Source: Reyranella sp. (GTDB lineage Bacteria; Pseudomonadota; Alphaproteobacteria; Reyranellales; Reyranellaceae). From it: DNA of 64,000 nucleotides. Numbering within the stretch: position 1 is the stretch's first letter; every line of letters starts with the position of its first letter. Both the position numbers and the translations under genes were made by a program. The notes under the pieces were generated by a model. That model searched no databases. It was not told the DNA's origin and saw nothing but the letters and a program-made list of their open reading frames with translations. The DNA lies in the NCBI RefSeq assembly GCF_017305915.1, contig NZ_JAFKJN010000018.1:62001-126000 (forward strand), given 5' to 3'. Below are positions 39,787-49,867 of the stretch, in pieces.

Positions 39787-40302
39787 TGTAACACCCGCGG
39801 CGGCTTTCGGACAGTCTGCGGCCTATTTCAGGGCGTCGCGCATGCGCGCGATGAACAATCCGTCCTGCGCGGGATCGAAGCGGCGCGCCGTCTTCCAGTC
39901 GTAGGCGATCCACGGCACGCGGCGGCGCTTGTCCTCGGGCTCCCAGGCGTAACGCGGCACCAGATGGCTGTGCAGCGCGGGCTCGGCGTTGCACAGCGTC
40001 TCGTAGTTGATGCGCTCGGCGTCGGTGACGGCGAGCAGCGCGTCGCCGGCGCCGATCATGTCGAGCGAATATTGGCTGCGGCCAGCCTCGTCGAGCGCGT
40101 TCAGGCTCTCGACCACCGGGTCGGCCAAGAGCACGCAGTAGCCGGGCAGCGGCTGGACGTCGCCGATCACCAGCCAGCCCGACTTCAGCCGGCTGATCAC
40201 ATAGGGATTCTGCCCGCTGCGGGCCGTTTCGACCCGCTCGACGATGAGATTCGCCACCTGCCCGCTCCGTTGAGGCCAAACAGCCGCCGTGTTACACCCG
40301 CG
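39787..40302. repeat. 13-base direct repeats flanking the HIT gene
   Basis: TGTAACACCCGCG at 39787-39799 and TGTTACACCCGCG at 40290-40302 differ at one position and bracket the HIT-family gene. Both copies lie just outside the start codons of anmK and tyrS. They may be duplicated promoter parts or the footprint of an insertion that separated the ancestral anmK-tyrS pair. Confidence 0.5.
39823..40257 (-). CDS. HIT-family (histidine triad) hydrolase/transferase
   Basis: 144 residues. The HIT-like fold is suggested by SRLKSGWLVIGDVQPLPGYCVLLADP (the P-G-x-x-x-L-L strand), EAGRSQYSLDMIGAGDALLAV and, near residue 95, the catalytic motif CNAEPALHSHLVPRY (H-x-H). The middle histidine triad is a variant. 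It would hydrolyse nucleotide or AMP-linked substrates, substrate unknown. Translation probably starts at GTG 40257, with GGAGCGG about 7 bases upstream; the frame is open much further but only in tyrS's antisense. Lies between anmK and tyrS. Confidence 0.72.
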   Translation of the reverse strand: MANLIVERVETARSGQNPYVISRLKSGWLVIGDVQPLPGYCVLLADPVVESLNALDEAGRSQYSLDMIGAGDALLAVTDAERINYETLCNAEPALHSHLVPRYAWEPEDKRRRVPWIAYDWKTARRFDPAQDGLFIARMRDALK

Positions 40303-40329
40303 ACCCTTCGCGGATAAGGGTCTTGGGAG

Positions 40330-41583
40330 ATGGCGGCGTTCAAGTCTGACTTCATGCGGATCGTGCACGAGCGCGGCATGGTGCATCAGTGCAGCGATGC
40401 CGCGCGCCTCGACGAGCTGCTCTCGACCGGCATCCGCACCGCCTATATCGGCTTCGACTGCACCGCCGATTCGCTGCATATCGGCTCGCTGCTGCAGATC
40501 ATGATGCTGCGCTGGTGGCAGAAGACCGGCAACAAGCCGGTCGTGCTGATGGGCGGCGGCACCACCAAGATCGGCGACCCGTCGGGCCGCGACGAGAGCC
40601 GCCAGCTCCTGACCGACGCGGTGATCGCCGCCAACATGGCCGGCATCCGTCGGGTGTTCGACAGGTACGTCACGTTCGGCGACGGCCCGACCGACGCGCT
40701 GATGGCCAACAATGCCGAGTGGCTCGACAAGCTGCTCTACATCCCGCTGCTGCGCGACGTCGGCCGGCACTTCTCGGTCAACCGCATGCTGACCATGGAC
40801 TCGGTGCGGCTGCGGCTGGAGCGCGACCAGCCGCTGACCTTCCTCGAGTTCAACTACATGATCCTGCAGTCCTACGACTACGTCGAGCTGAAGAAGCGCC
40901 ACGACTGCATCCTGCAGATGGGCGGCTCGGACCAGTGGGGCAACATCGTGATGGGCGCCGACCTCGGCCGCCGCATGGCGGGTGCCGAGCTGTTCGCGCT
41001 GACCACGCCGCTGATCGCGACCTCGTCCGGCGCCAAGATGGGCAAGACCGCGGCCGGCGCGGTGTGGCTGAACGCCGAACGCGTGTCGCCCTACGATTTC
41101 TGGCAGTACTGGCGCAACGTCGAGGACGAGGATGTCGGCCGCTTCCTGCGGACGTTCACCGAGCTGCCGCTCGACGAGATCGCCCGCCTCGAGGCGCTCG
41201 AGGGCCAGGAGATCAACGAGGCCAAGAAGATCCTCGCCACCGAGATCACCCGGCTCGCCCACGGCGACAAGGCCGCGACCGAAGCCGAGCAGACGGCGAA
41301 GCGGACCTTCGAGGAAGGCGGCAAGGCCGACAGCCTGCCCACGGTCAGCATCCCGCAGGCGCAGCTCGCCGAAGGCATCGCCGCCTTCGAGCTGTTCCAC
41401 CAGGCCGGCCTCGCCGCCAGCCGCACCGAGGCGCGCAAGCTGATCAAGGGCGGCGGCGGGCGGCTGAACGACCAGCCGATCGCGTCCGACACGGCCGTGA
41501 TCAAGCACAGCGACCTCGGCGCCGACGGCACGCTCAAGCTGTCGGCCGGCCGCAAGCGCCACGTGCTGGTGCGCGCCGCCTGA
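40330..41583 (+). CDS. tyrS: Tyrosyl-tRNA synthetase
   Basis: 417 residues, class I aminoacyl-tRNA synthetase. The HIGH motif appears as HIGSLLQ about residue 50, preceded by YIGFDCTADSL. KMSKS appears as KMGKTAAGAVWLN. Gly-rich TTKIGDPSGRDESR and QMGGSDQWGNI are intact. A C-terminal S4-like RNA-binding domain (LAASRTEARKLIKGGGGRLND) is present. It charges tRNA-Tyr in the cytosol. Length is standard for the TyrRS long form. Transcribed away from the HIT gene, stop 46 bases from the convergent AsmA-like gene. Confidence 0.97.
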   Translation: MAAFKSDFMRIVHERGMVHQCSDAARLDELLSTGIRTAYIGFDCTADSLHIGSLLQIMMLRWWQKTGNKPVVLMGGGTTKIGDPSGRDESRQLLTDAVIAANMAGIRRVFDRYVTFGDGPTDALMANNAEWLDKLLYIPLLRDVGRHFSVNRMLTMDSVRLRLERDQPLTFLEFNYMILQSYDYVELKKRHDCILQMGGSDQWGNIVMGADLGRRMAGAELFALTTPLIATSSGAKMGKTAAGAVWLNAERVSPYDFWQYWRNVEDEDVGRFLRTFTELPLDEIARLEALEGQEINEAKKILATEITRLAHGDKAATEAEQTAKRTFEEGGKADSLPTVSIPQAQLAEGIAAFELFHQAGLAASRTEARKLIKGGGGRLNDQPIASDTAVIKHSDLGADGTLKLSAGRKRHVLVRAA

Positions 41584-41629
41584 TCTTCTGCGGATCAGCG
41601 CGTCGCGCGCCGTCCGGAAACGGTCGTCC

Positions 41630-44600
41630 CTAGGGCGCGCGGTCGGCCGGCGTCTCGGTGCGCATCGGCGGCGTTCCGCCGGCGCCGTTGAAGAGCTCGC
41701 GCAGCGCGCCCGGAGTCATGGCCGACATCATGTTGACGTCGGTCCTGAGGTCGTCGAGCGGCCCGTCGAGACGATAGGCGATCGCGAACACGCCGCCGTC
41801 CTTGCCGCCGGTCAGCAACGGCCCGAGCAGCGGCACGTTCGACAGCACGTTGTTGAGGGCGAAGCCCGGCACGACGATGCCGCGCAGGCTGGCCTCGTCC
41901 TTCGCCAGGTCAATGATGCCCGCGGTCGTGAGCCCGATCGACTTGCCCGAGGTGTGGCCGTCCTTGAGCTCGATGCGGTCGGCGACCTTGCCGATCGAGG
42001 CCTCGAGGCCGTCGAACTGCTGCAGCGGATTGCCGGCGCGGCCCAGCGCGTCGATGGTGGAATTGAGCGTGCCGACGCCGGTGCGCGGCGTCACCTTCTC
42101 CAGCCGGTAGGGGCCGAGCTTCAGCCGGCCGGCGAGCGGCATCTGCGGATGGGCGTCGTCGAAGCGGCCGCGCAGGTCGAGGTCGCCGCCGACGAAGCCG
42201 TCGAGCCAGCCGGTCTCCTTCAGGAGCTGGCCGAAGTCGGCGACATAGAAGCTGAGGCTGCGTCCCTGCCCCTCGCGCGCGACGCGGAACGTGCCCCCCT
42301 TGCCGGCGCCGAAGCCGATATCGGCCGACGCGATCCGGTCGCCCGACAGCTCGACCCGGCCGCCGACCGATCCCAGGCTGCCCTGCTCCAGCCCGAAGCG
42401 GCCGAGCTGGATGGCGAGGCGGGTGCTCTCGCGCGCCGTCGCCGCTGCACCGCCGGGCGTCGCCTTGGCCAGCTCCTCGCGCGTCTTCAGGATCGCGCGC
42501 AGGCGGGAATATTCCAGCGACTGGCCGTGCAAGGCGACGTCGACGCCGTTCGCGGTGCGCCGCCATTCGCCCGCGATGTCGGTCGCCCCGACCTGAAGCT
42601 GACTGACGGCGACCTGCTGGACGCTGTTGTTGTCGCCGAACCGCACCTGGCCTTTGGCGGTGAGGCTGGGCGCACGCCCCTCGAAATCGGCCGTCGCAAG
42701 CTTGCCGCCGGCTGCCATCTTCATGGCGAAGGTGAGCTGCCCGTCGCTGCCCGCCGTCTTGGTCCAGCCGAACGGCGTCGTCATCGTGGCGCCCTTGAGA
42801 TCGAACTTGCCGAGCAGCTCGCTCGTGCCGTTGTCGGCGACCTGGTAGGTCAGGCTGGTGACGCCGACCGGCCCGGCGATGTAGGGCTCGGGCGACGGGA
42901 AGCCCGCCTTGGCGATCAGCGCCGCCGGGACCGTGCCCTTGAGCTCGTAGCGCTGCCGGTACGGCGCGCGCGGGCTGAACTGCTCGCGCCACACGATGTC
43001 GACGGCGTTGCCGTCGAGCTTGCCGATACCGGTCACGTTGAGCTGCGAGTTGGCGTAGACGACGCGGCCCACCGCCTCGCCGAGGTCGACGTCGCCGATC
43101 GCGTTCTTGAGGGCGAAGCCCGACACCGCGGCTTCGGCCTTGATGTCGATCTCGGCCACGGTCAGCGCATTGATCAGCGGGAACCTGAGGCTGAGGTCGA
43201 CCGCGACATCGCCGGCCACCCGCTTGGGGTCGTAGAGCATGTCGCGCGGCAGGCCGAGCTTGGGCCGCGCCAGCAGCGCCACGACCGACGGCGCCGTCCC
43301 CTTGATCGGCAGGCGCAGCGACGCGTAGTGCGGCCCCGGGCCGTCGAGGCCGGTCATGTCGATGATGGCCCCGGTCACTGCAAGCCCGACGGCAGTGCCG
43401 CCGGCGACGTCGAAATGCAACGTGCCGGCCTCGAAGCGCGCCTTGCCCGAAACGTTTTGAAGCTCGGGCATGTGCGGCATGTAGTGCACCGTCATGCCGC
43501 GATACTCGAGGAAGGCGACGTTGCGATCGACGCTCAGCTGCTCGAGGTCGTTGCCCGGCGTGCTCAGCGCGAACTCGGTCGCGACGTCGAGCGAGCCGCC
43601 GCTCAGGTTGGCCATCGCCCACGCCCGGCCGCCCGGCGCGAGGTCGGCCGGCCAGTAGTCGCCCAGCCGGTCGACCGGGATCTGCTTGACCTCGGCGCGG
43701 CCAATGAAGGTCTGGCCCTGCTCGGTGCGCAAGCCAGTGCCGGTGACGGTGGTCTTGGCGACGCCCAGATCGACGTCGATATGGTCGATGCGGGCGGTGT
43801 GGGACGCCGCGTCGACATGGGCGAGCGCATTGACCGAGCGCACCTTGTGGCTGGCCGTCAGGATGCCCGGCAGGGTGATGGTGCCGGCGCCTGCGGTGAC
43901 TTCCATGGTGACCGTCTTGACCTCGCCCTGACCAGTGGCCTCGACCTGCAGCCGGCCCGACAGCGCGATGTCGAGCCCGCGCAGGATGGCGGTGTCGGGC
44001 GACAGGTCGGCCAGCATCGACGGCTTCATGCCGTCGAGACCGGCCTCGAACGAGATGCGACTGCGGTCGCGCGCGTAGGTGCCCGACAGCGAAACCCGGA
44101 AGGGCTCATGCGTGCCGACTCTGAAGTGGGCATTGGCCGAGATGGCGACGCCCGCGGCGTCGCGCTTCAGCCGCGCCTGGACGTCGGGCGCGACCCAGGT
44201 TACGCCCGACGGCACGTCGCGCAGCGAGATGCGGGCGTTGGTCACCTCGACCGTGTCGAGCTGGCCGATCACCGAATGGTAGTTGGGCTCCGACAGCAGC
44301 TGCTCGATCAGCAGGTCGACGAACTCGCCCGACGAGCCCGAGTCGCTCCGGGCCAGCACGCGCTGCAGCATGCCGCCCTCGCGCGTCATGTCGGCCTCGA
44401 GGGTCGGCTGGTCGACCACGACCGAGGTCGGCAGCAGCCGGCCGCGCACCGCGCTGCGCGGATCGAACGACAGGGCGACACGGGGTGCCGAGGCGATCTC
44501 CCTGTCGCGGGCATCGGTCACATGCAGGCCGGTGAAGATCAGGCGCATCGGCTCCTTGAGCCCACCCCAGTCGGCGTAGATGTGCAGGGCACTGACCCGC

Positions 44601-44767
44601 ACCCGCCCGTCGGGCGTGTCGAATTCGTTGGGGAAGTTCGGCCGCAGCAGCTCGAGGTCGACCGGGCCGGACAGCAGGCGCAGCACGACGGCGGTCATCA
44701 GCACCGCCGCGACCCCGATAGCTGCCGTCACGGCGCGTGCGCAAAACCGGAACGTCTTGATGACCAA
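41630..44767 (-). CDS. AsmA-family/DUF3971 envelope protein (YhdP-like)
   Basis: 1045 residues. One N-terminal membrane span (AVTAAIGVAAVLMTAVVLRLL) anchors a large periplasmic beta-groove. The DUF3971-like middle and a C-terminal AsmA-like domain (SGKSIGLTTAGIIDLAKDEASLRGIVVPGFALNNVLSNVPLLGPLL) are typical of YhdP/TamB-type bridge proteins thought to carry phospholipid between membranes. No catalytic motif is expected. It is divergent from glnE by 43 bases. The C-terminal extension after the AsmA part is short and acidic/basic. The transport role is known for relatives, not shown here. Confidence 0.85.
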   Translation of the reverse strand: MVIKTFRFCARAVTAAIGVAAVLMTAVVLRLLSGPVDLELLRPNFPNEFDTPDGRVRVSALHIYADWGGLKEPMRLIFTGLHVTDARDREIASAPRVALSFDPRSAVRGRLLPTSVVVDQPTLEADMTREGGMLQRVLARSDSGSSGEFVDLLIEQLLSEPNYHSVIGQLDTVEVTNARISLRDVPSGVTWVAPDVQARLKRDAAGVAISANAHFRVGTHEPFRVSLSGTYARDRSRISFEAGLDGMKPSMLADLSPDTAILRGLDIALSGRLQVEATGQGEVKTVTMEVTAGAGTITLPGILTASHKVRSVNALAHVDAASHTARIDHIDVDLGVAKTTVTGTGLRTEQGQTFIGRAEVKQIPVDRLGDYWPADLAPGGRAWAMANLSGGSLDVATEFALSTPGNDLEQLSVDRNVAFLEYRGMTVHYMPHMPELQNVSGKARFEAGTLHFDVAGGTAVGLAVTGAIIDMTGLDGPGPHYASLRLPIKGTAPSVVALLARPKLGLPRDMLYDPKRVAGDVAVDLSLRFPLINALTVAEIDIKAEAAVSGFALKNAIGDVDLGEAVGRVVYANSQLNVTGIGKLDGNAVDIVWREQFSPRAPYRQRYELKGTVPAALIAKAGFPSPEPYIAGPVGVTSLTYQVADNGTSELLGKFDLKGATMTTPFGWTKTAGSDGQLTFAMKMAAGGKLATADFEGRAPSLTAKGQVRFGDNNSVQQVAVSQLQVGATDIAGEWRRTANGVDVALHGQSLEYSRLRAILKTREELAKATPGGAAATARESTRLAIQLGRFGLEQGSLGSVGGRVELSGDRIASADIGFGAGKGGTFRVAREGQGRSLSFYVADFGQLLKETGWLDGFVGGDLDLRGRFDDAHPQMPLAGRLKLGPYRLEKVTPRTGVGTLNSTIDALGRAGNPLQQFDGLEASIGKVADRIELKDGHTSGKSIGLTTAGIIDLAKDEASLRGIVVPGFALNNVLSNVPLLGPLLTGGKDGGVFAIAYRLDGPLDDLRTDVNMMSAMTPGALRELFNGAGGTPPMRTETPADRAP

Positions 44768-44810
44768 AGTTCTTTACTTCCGCGTTGACCGAGGGCGCCT
44801 GCGCTGACCA

Positions 44811-47767
44811 ATGTACCGGCCGCCCCTTCCCATGTCTTGGTTTTCGACCGACCGCCTGCCCCGCCCCCATGATGCCGAGCGGCTGGCTGTCGCCTGGACG
44901 CGCTGGCGCGAAGCCGCAGCGATGCCGGACAGCACCGCCGCCGAGGCATTGCTCGACGCGCTGTTCGGCAATAGTCCGTATCTCACCGAGACGGCACTAC
45001 AGAACCCGAGTTTCATGGCCGATCTGTGGCGCGACGGTCCCGATGCTGCGATCGAGCGGCTCGAGGCCGACGTCGCGACGGTGCTGGCCGAAGCGCGCGG
45101 CGGTGCCGTGCCGGAGACCATCGCCGCACGCCTGCGCCGGCTGAAGCGCAGCGTGGCGCTCGGCGTCGCCGTCGCCGACATCGCCGGCGCCTGGCCGCTC
45201 GAGCGCATCACCGGCACGCTGAGCCGCTTCGCCTCGGCCTCGATCGACGCACTGACCGCGGCGATCCTGCTGCAGCTCGAGCGCGAGGGGCATCTGGCGC
45301 TGGGCGGCGAGCCGCAGGCGGCGGCCTTCACCGTGCTCGGCATGGGCAAGCTCGGTGCCGGCGAGCTCAACTACTCGAGCGACATCGATCTGATCCTGCT
45401 GTACGACCGCGAGGCGCCGGCACTGGCGGACAATGAGCAACTATCGCGCCATTTCGTGCGCGTCTCGCGCATGCTGGTGCAACAGATGTCGGAGGTGTCG
45501 GGCGACGGCTACATCTTCCGCACCGACCTGCGCCTGCGCCCCGACCCCGGCTCGACGCCGCTCGCCATGTCGGTACAGGCGGCCGAGCTCTACTACGAGA
45601 GCGTCGGTCAGAACTGGGAACGCGCGGCGATGATCAAGGCGCATCCGGTGGCCGGCAACACGGCCGTCGGGGCGGAGTTCCTCGCCGCCCTTCGACCCTA
45701 TATCTGGCGGCGCCATCTCGACTTCGCGGCGATCCACGACATCCATTCGATCAAGCGCCAGATCGACGCCCATCGCGGCGGCGGCACGGTCAAGGTCGCC
45801 GGCCACAATGTGAAGCTCGGCCGCGGCGGCATCCGCGAGATCGAGTTCTTCGCCCAGACCCAGCAACTGATCTTCGGCGGCCGCGAGCCGGCGCTGCGGC
45901 TGCGCGGCACCTGCGAGACCCTGCGCGCGCTCGCCGCCGCCGGCCATGTCGAGCCGCGCGCCACCGCCGAGCTGATCGCCGACTACGGCTTCCTGCGCCG
46001 GGTCGAGCACCGTCTGCAGATGGTCGCCGACCAGCAGACCCACAGCCTGCCCGAGGACGAGGCCGGGCTGGCCGCGATCGCCACCTTCCTCGGCTATCCC
46101 GATTCGCGCGCCTTCCAGGACGAGATGCTGGCGACGCTGCGCCGGGTCGAGAGCCATTACGCCCGCCTGTTCGAGGAGGCGCCGAGCCTCGCCGGGCCGG
46201 GCGGCAACCTGGTCTTCACCGGCACCGACGACGATCCCGGGACGCTCGAGACCCTGCGCGGCCTGGGCTTCCGCGACGTCTCGGCGGCGGCCGGCGTGGT
46301 GCGGCGCTGGCATCACGGCCGCTACCGCTCGACCACCTCGGCGCGGGCGCGCGAGCTCCTGACCGAGCTGATGCCGGCGCTGCTCAAGGCGCTCGGCGAG
46401 ACCGCGGCGCCCGACCAGGCGCTGCTGAACTTCGACCTCTTCCTCAGCAACCTGCCGGCGGGCGTGCAGCTCTTCTCGCTGTTCAAGTCCAATCCGGCGC
46501 TGCTCGAGCTGGTCGCCGCCATCATGGGCAGCGCCCCCGGGCTGGCGGCACAGCTCGCGCGGCGCACCGTGCTGCTCGATTCGGTTCTGTCGTCGGACTT
46601 CTATGCCGCGCTGCCGTCGACCGCGGACATGACCGACGAGCTCTCGCGCCTGCTGGCGCAGGTCGAGGACGAGCAGGACATCCTCGACGCCGCGCGGCGC
46701 TGGACCAACGAGCAGCGCTTCCAGGTCGGCGTGCAGCAGCTCAAGCGCATGCTGGGGCCGGCACAGGCGGGCCTCGCCTACTCCGATATCGCCCAGGCGA
46801 CCATCGCGGCATTGTGCGATCGCGTCGAGAAGAACTTCGCCCGCCAGCACGGCGCCTTCGGCGGCCAGCGGCTGGCCGTCCTGGCGCTGGGCAAGCTCGG
46901 CAGCCGCGAGATGTCGGCGACCTCCGACCTCGACCTGATCTTCGTCTACGACATTCCCCCCGGGCTCGACGCGTCGGACGGGCCGCAGCCGCTGGCCCCG
47001 ACCCAGTACTACACGCGGCTCAGCAGCAAGATCGTCACCGCCCTGACGGCGCTGACCAACGAGGGCGCGCTGTACGAGGTCGACATGCGCTTGCGGCCGT
47101 CGGGGCGCGCCGGCCCGCTGGCCAACTCGCTCGAAGGCTTCGAGACCTATCACGCGCAATCGGCCTGGACCTGGGAGCACATGGCGCTGACCCGCGCCCG
47201 CGTCATCCACGGCCCGGCCGAGCTGGTCGAGCGGCTTCGGAGCATCATCCTCGGCACCCTGCGCCGGCCGCGCGACGGCGCCGCGCTGCTGCGCGACGTC
47301 GCCGACATGCGCGACCGCATCGCCAAGCACGCGCCGCCCAAGAGCCCGTGGGACTTCAAGCACCTGCGCGGCGGCCTGTTCGACATCGACTTCGTCGCCC
47401 AGTACCTGGCGCTGCGCCATGCCGCCGAGCAGCCGGCGATCCTCGACGTTCATCCCGCCGAGGTGCTGCGCCACGCCGCCGGCCTCGGCCTGCTCGACCC
47501 GGCGGATGCGCAGCAATTGCGCACCGCCCGCCGCTCGATGTCGGACGTGCAGAGCCTGCTGCGGCTCACCCTCAACGGCGACGAATCGTCGTTCGACGAG
47601 AGCAAGGCGCCGGAAGGCCAGCGCCGGCTGATCGCCCAGACGCAGGACGTGCCCGACATCGCGGCCCTGCGCGCCCGCCTCGCCGAGGAAACGGCGGCGG
47701 CGCGTGCTATTTATGAGAAGATCGTCGATACCCCGGCCCGCGCGGCGGGCTGGACAGGGAGAGCGGC

Positions 47768-47771
<4 letters not shown>
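44811..47771 (+). CDS. glnE: Bifunctional glutamine synthetase adenylyltransferase/deadenylase
   Basis: 986 residues. Two nucleotidyltransferase halves are present: GMGKLGAGELNYSSDIDLILLYD (residues about 182-205, deadenylase side) and LGKLGSREMSATSDLDLIFVYD (about 700, adenylylase side). Each has the G-E-L/M-N/S-x-x-S-D-x-D metal motif. The helical domain with HRLQMVADQQTHSLPE lies between them. It adds or removes AMP on glutamine synthetase in response to nitrogen signals through PII. Start could be ATG 44811 or 44832. It overlaps the bcp start by four bases. Confidence 0.96.
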
Positions 47772-48232
<461 letters not shown>

Positions 48233-48318
48233 CCGGGTATCCGACGAAACAAACTGATACACCCACCGGCTCCTCGCCCCGCTAGGCTCGCGATTGCGAT
48301 GCGGCGAGGAGCGAAGCA

Positions 48319-48947
48319 ATGCGCATCCTGATCGACGACAAGCCGGTGGATCATCTCATATCACGCCGAAGCAGGAAGGCGCCTTCTTCCTGTCCAAGGT
48401 CCAGGAGCGGGTGCAGGGTAGGATACTCACGCCTGCCGAAGCCACGGACATCTTCATCGCCCAGACCAGGCGCTGGTTCATGATCTTCGGATCGATCGGA
48501 CTCGTGCTGATGATCGGCATCGTCATTGCCGGTGCGGTCGGCGAGCCGAACAGCACCCTCGTCTTCATCCTCTTCGCGCTGGTCATGAGCGGCGCGCTGG
48601 TGCTCTTCATGGCCTGGATCCTGCACCGCCGCGTGCGCGTCTTCAGCGGCAAGCTGGAGCGCCGCTGCGAAGGCCTGATGCCGGTCGGTACCGTGCTCGG
48701 CATCGATGCCGCAGCCTTGTCGGTCGGCCCCGAGACATATGCCTGGCCGATGCTTGCCCTCGATACCGTGGCGCTGTCGAGCGGCAGCGTGGCGTCCGGC
48801 GAGACCTCGACCCCGATCCTGATCGTCGAGCGGCTGTCGGTGACGGCGCGTGGCAAGACCTTCGTGCTCGACCGCGCCATGACCGAGAACGGCATGCTGC
48901 TGGTGGACAATGCGTGGCGGCGCCTGCGCGCCGCCACCCCGCGCTGA
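48319..48947 (+). pseudogene. Two-span membrane protein with an apparent N-terminal frameshift
   Basis: ATG 48319 has a good ribosome-binding site (GAGGAGCGAAGC) and opens MRILIDDKPVDHLI, then the frame fails at 48483. The frame that carries the convincing rest begins right there: ITPKQEGAFFLSKVQERVQG, then two spans (WFMIFGSIGLVLMIGIVIAG, LVFILFALVMSGALVLFMAWIL) and a cytosolic tail to 48947. Removing one AT of CATATCACG near 48357 would join them as DHLITPKQEG. The alternative start, TTG 48294 in the main frame, has no ribosome-binding site. Function unknown. Confidence 0.55.
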
Positions 48948-48953
48948 AGCCGC

Positions 48954-49796
48954 CTACTTCTTGCCGGGCGTCCAGCCGTAGATCTTCGAGAGGGTGCCGC
49001 CCATCAGCTTGGCGCGGTCGGCATCGCCCAGCCGGTCGGTGACGCGGAAGGACTCGACTCCTTCCTTATAGGTCAGGACGTTGACCGCGCGCGTCCAGTC
49101 GGTGCCCCACATGCAGCGCTCGAGGCCGAAGGCGTCGAAGATGCGGAACAGCGGATCCCAGATGTCCTTGTAGGGGAACTTCTCGTGGCTGAGCGTGCAG
49201 GCGCCGGTGATCTTGATCGCGACGTTCTTGTTCTCGGCGAGCTTCAGCACGTGCGGCAGCTCCTTCCACGGCTCGTTCGGCGCCGGCGGGGCGAAGGGCT
49301 GCTCGAGGCCGAGATGGTCGAGCACGATCTGCGTGTCGGGATTGCGCCTGGCGAGTTGGTCGAGCTGGCCGAGCCGGTCGCGCGCCAGCATGTTGACCGG
49401 CAGGTCGTACTTGGCTGCCGCCGCGAGGATGCGGTTGATGCCGGGATCGGCCGGATCCTTGGAGATCTCGTCGGTCATCATGATGCGGATGGCGACGGTC
49501 CCGGCCATGGCGGCCCATTCGGCGATCGTGTCCTCGACCTTGGGATCGTTGGCGTTGACCGGCTTGACGACGCCGAAGCGGCCGGGATGCGCCTTCTGCA
49601 CCGCCACCGCGTAGGACGCGTCCCAGCGATACATGGTGTAGACCGAGACCAGGATCGCGCCGTCGACGCCGACGGTGTCCATCGCCTTGATCATGTCCTC
49701 GGCGGTGACCTCGGGCGGGCCGGCGAGCACGGCAGTCCATGGCCGGCCGGGATGGTTGCGCTCGTAGCAATGGACCTGGGCGTCGATGACGGGCAT
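48954..49796 (-). CDS. Amidohydrolase-2 family hydrolase/decarboxylase (TIM-barrel)
   Basis: 280 residues. The metal site begins with MPVIDAQVHCYERN (D-x-Q-x-H variant of the D-x-H-x-H motif), continues with LDHLGLEQPFAPP and ends with GTDWTRAVNVLTY, where the aspartate would bind metal. The family includes 2-pyrone-4,6-dicarboxylate lactonase and carboxymuconate decarboxylases. Substitution in the first motif (Q for H) makes the activity uncertain. It is isolated, convergent with the frameshifted membrane gene. ATG 49796 has GGAGGAA 6 bases upstream; the longer start at 49823 has none. Confidence 0.85.
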   Translation of the reverse strand: MPVIDAQVHCYERNHPGRPWTAVLAGPPEVTAEDMIKAMDTVGVDGAILVSVYTMYRWDASYAVAVQKAHPGRFGVVKPVNANDPKVEDTIAEWAAMAGTVAIRIMMTDEISKDPADPGINRILAAAAKYDLPVNMLARDRLGQLDQLARRNPDTQIVLDHLGLEQPFAPPAPNEPWKELPHVLKLAENKNVAIKITGACTLSHEKFPYKDIWDPLFRIFDAFGLERCMWGTDWTRAVNVLTYKEGVESFRVTDRLGDADRAKLMGGTLSKIYGWTPGKK

Positions 49797-49867
49797 GGCG
49801 TTCCTCCGGCCGCAGAATTGCAAATCCGCCCTGCCCTGTCATGATGCCGCGCGTGGGGAGAGCCGAT

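Noticed and set aside
41954..44788. 944-codon open frame opposite the AsmA-like gene
   Set aside because: Antisense to a coherent envelope protein; rich in Arg, Ala and Gly with no domain, so a G/C artefact.
45441..47516. 691-codon open frame opposite glnE
   Set aside because: glnE has full-length catalytic motifs; the opposite frame has none.
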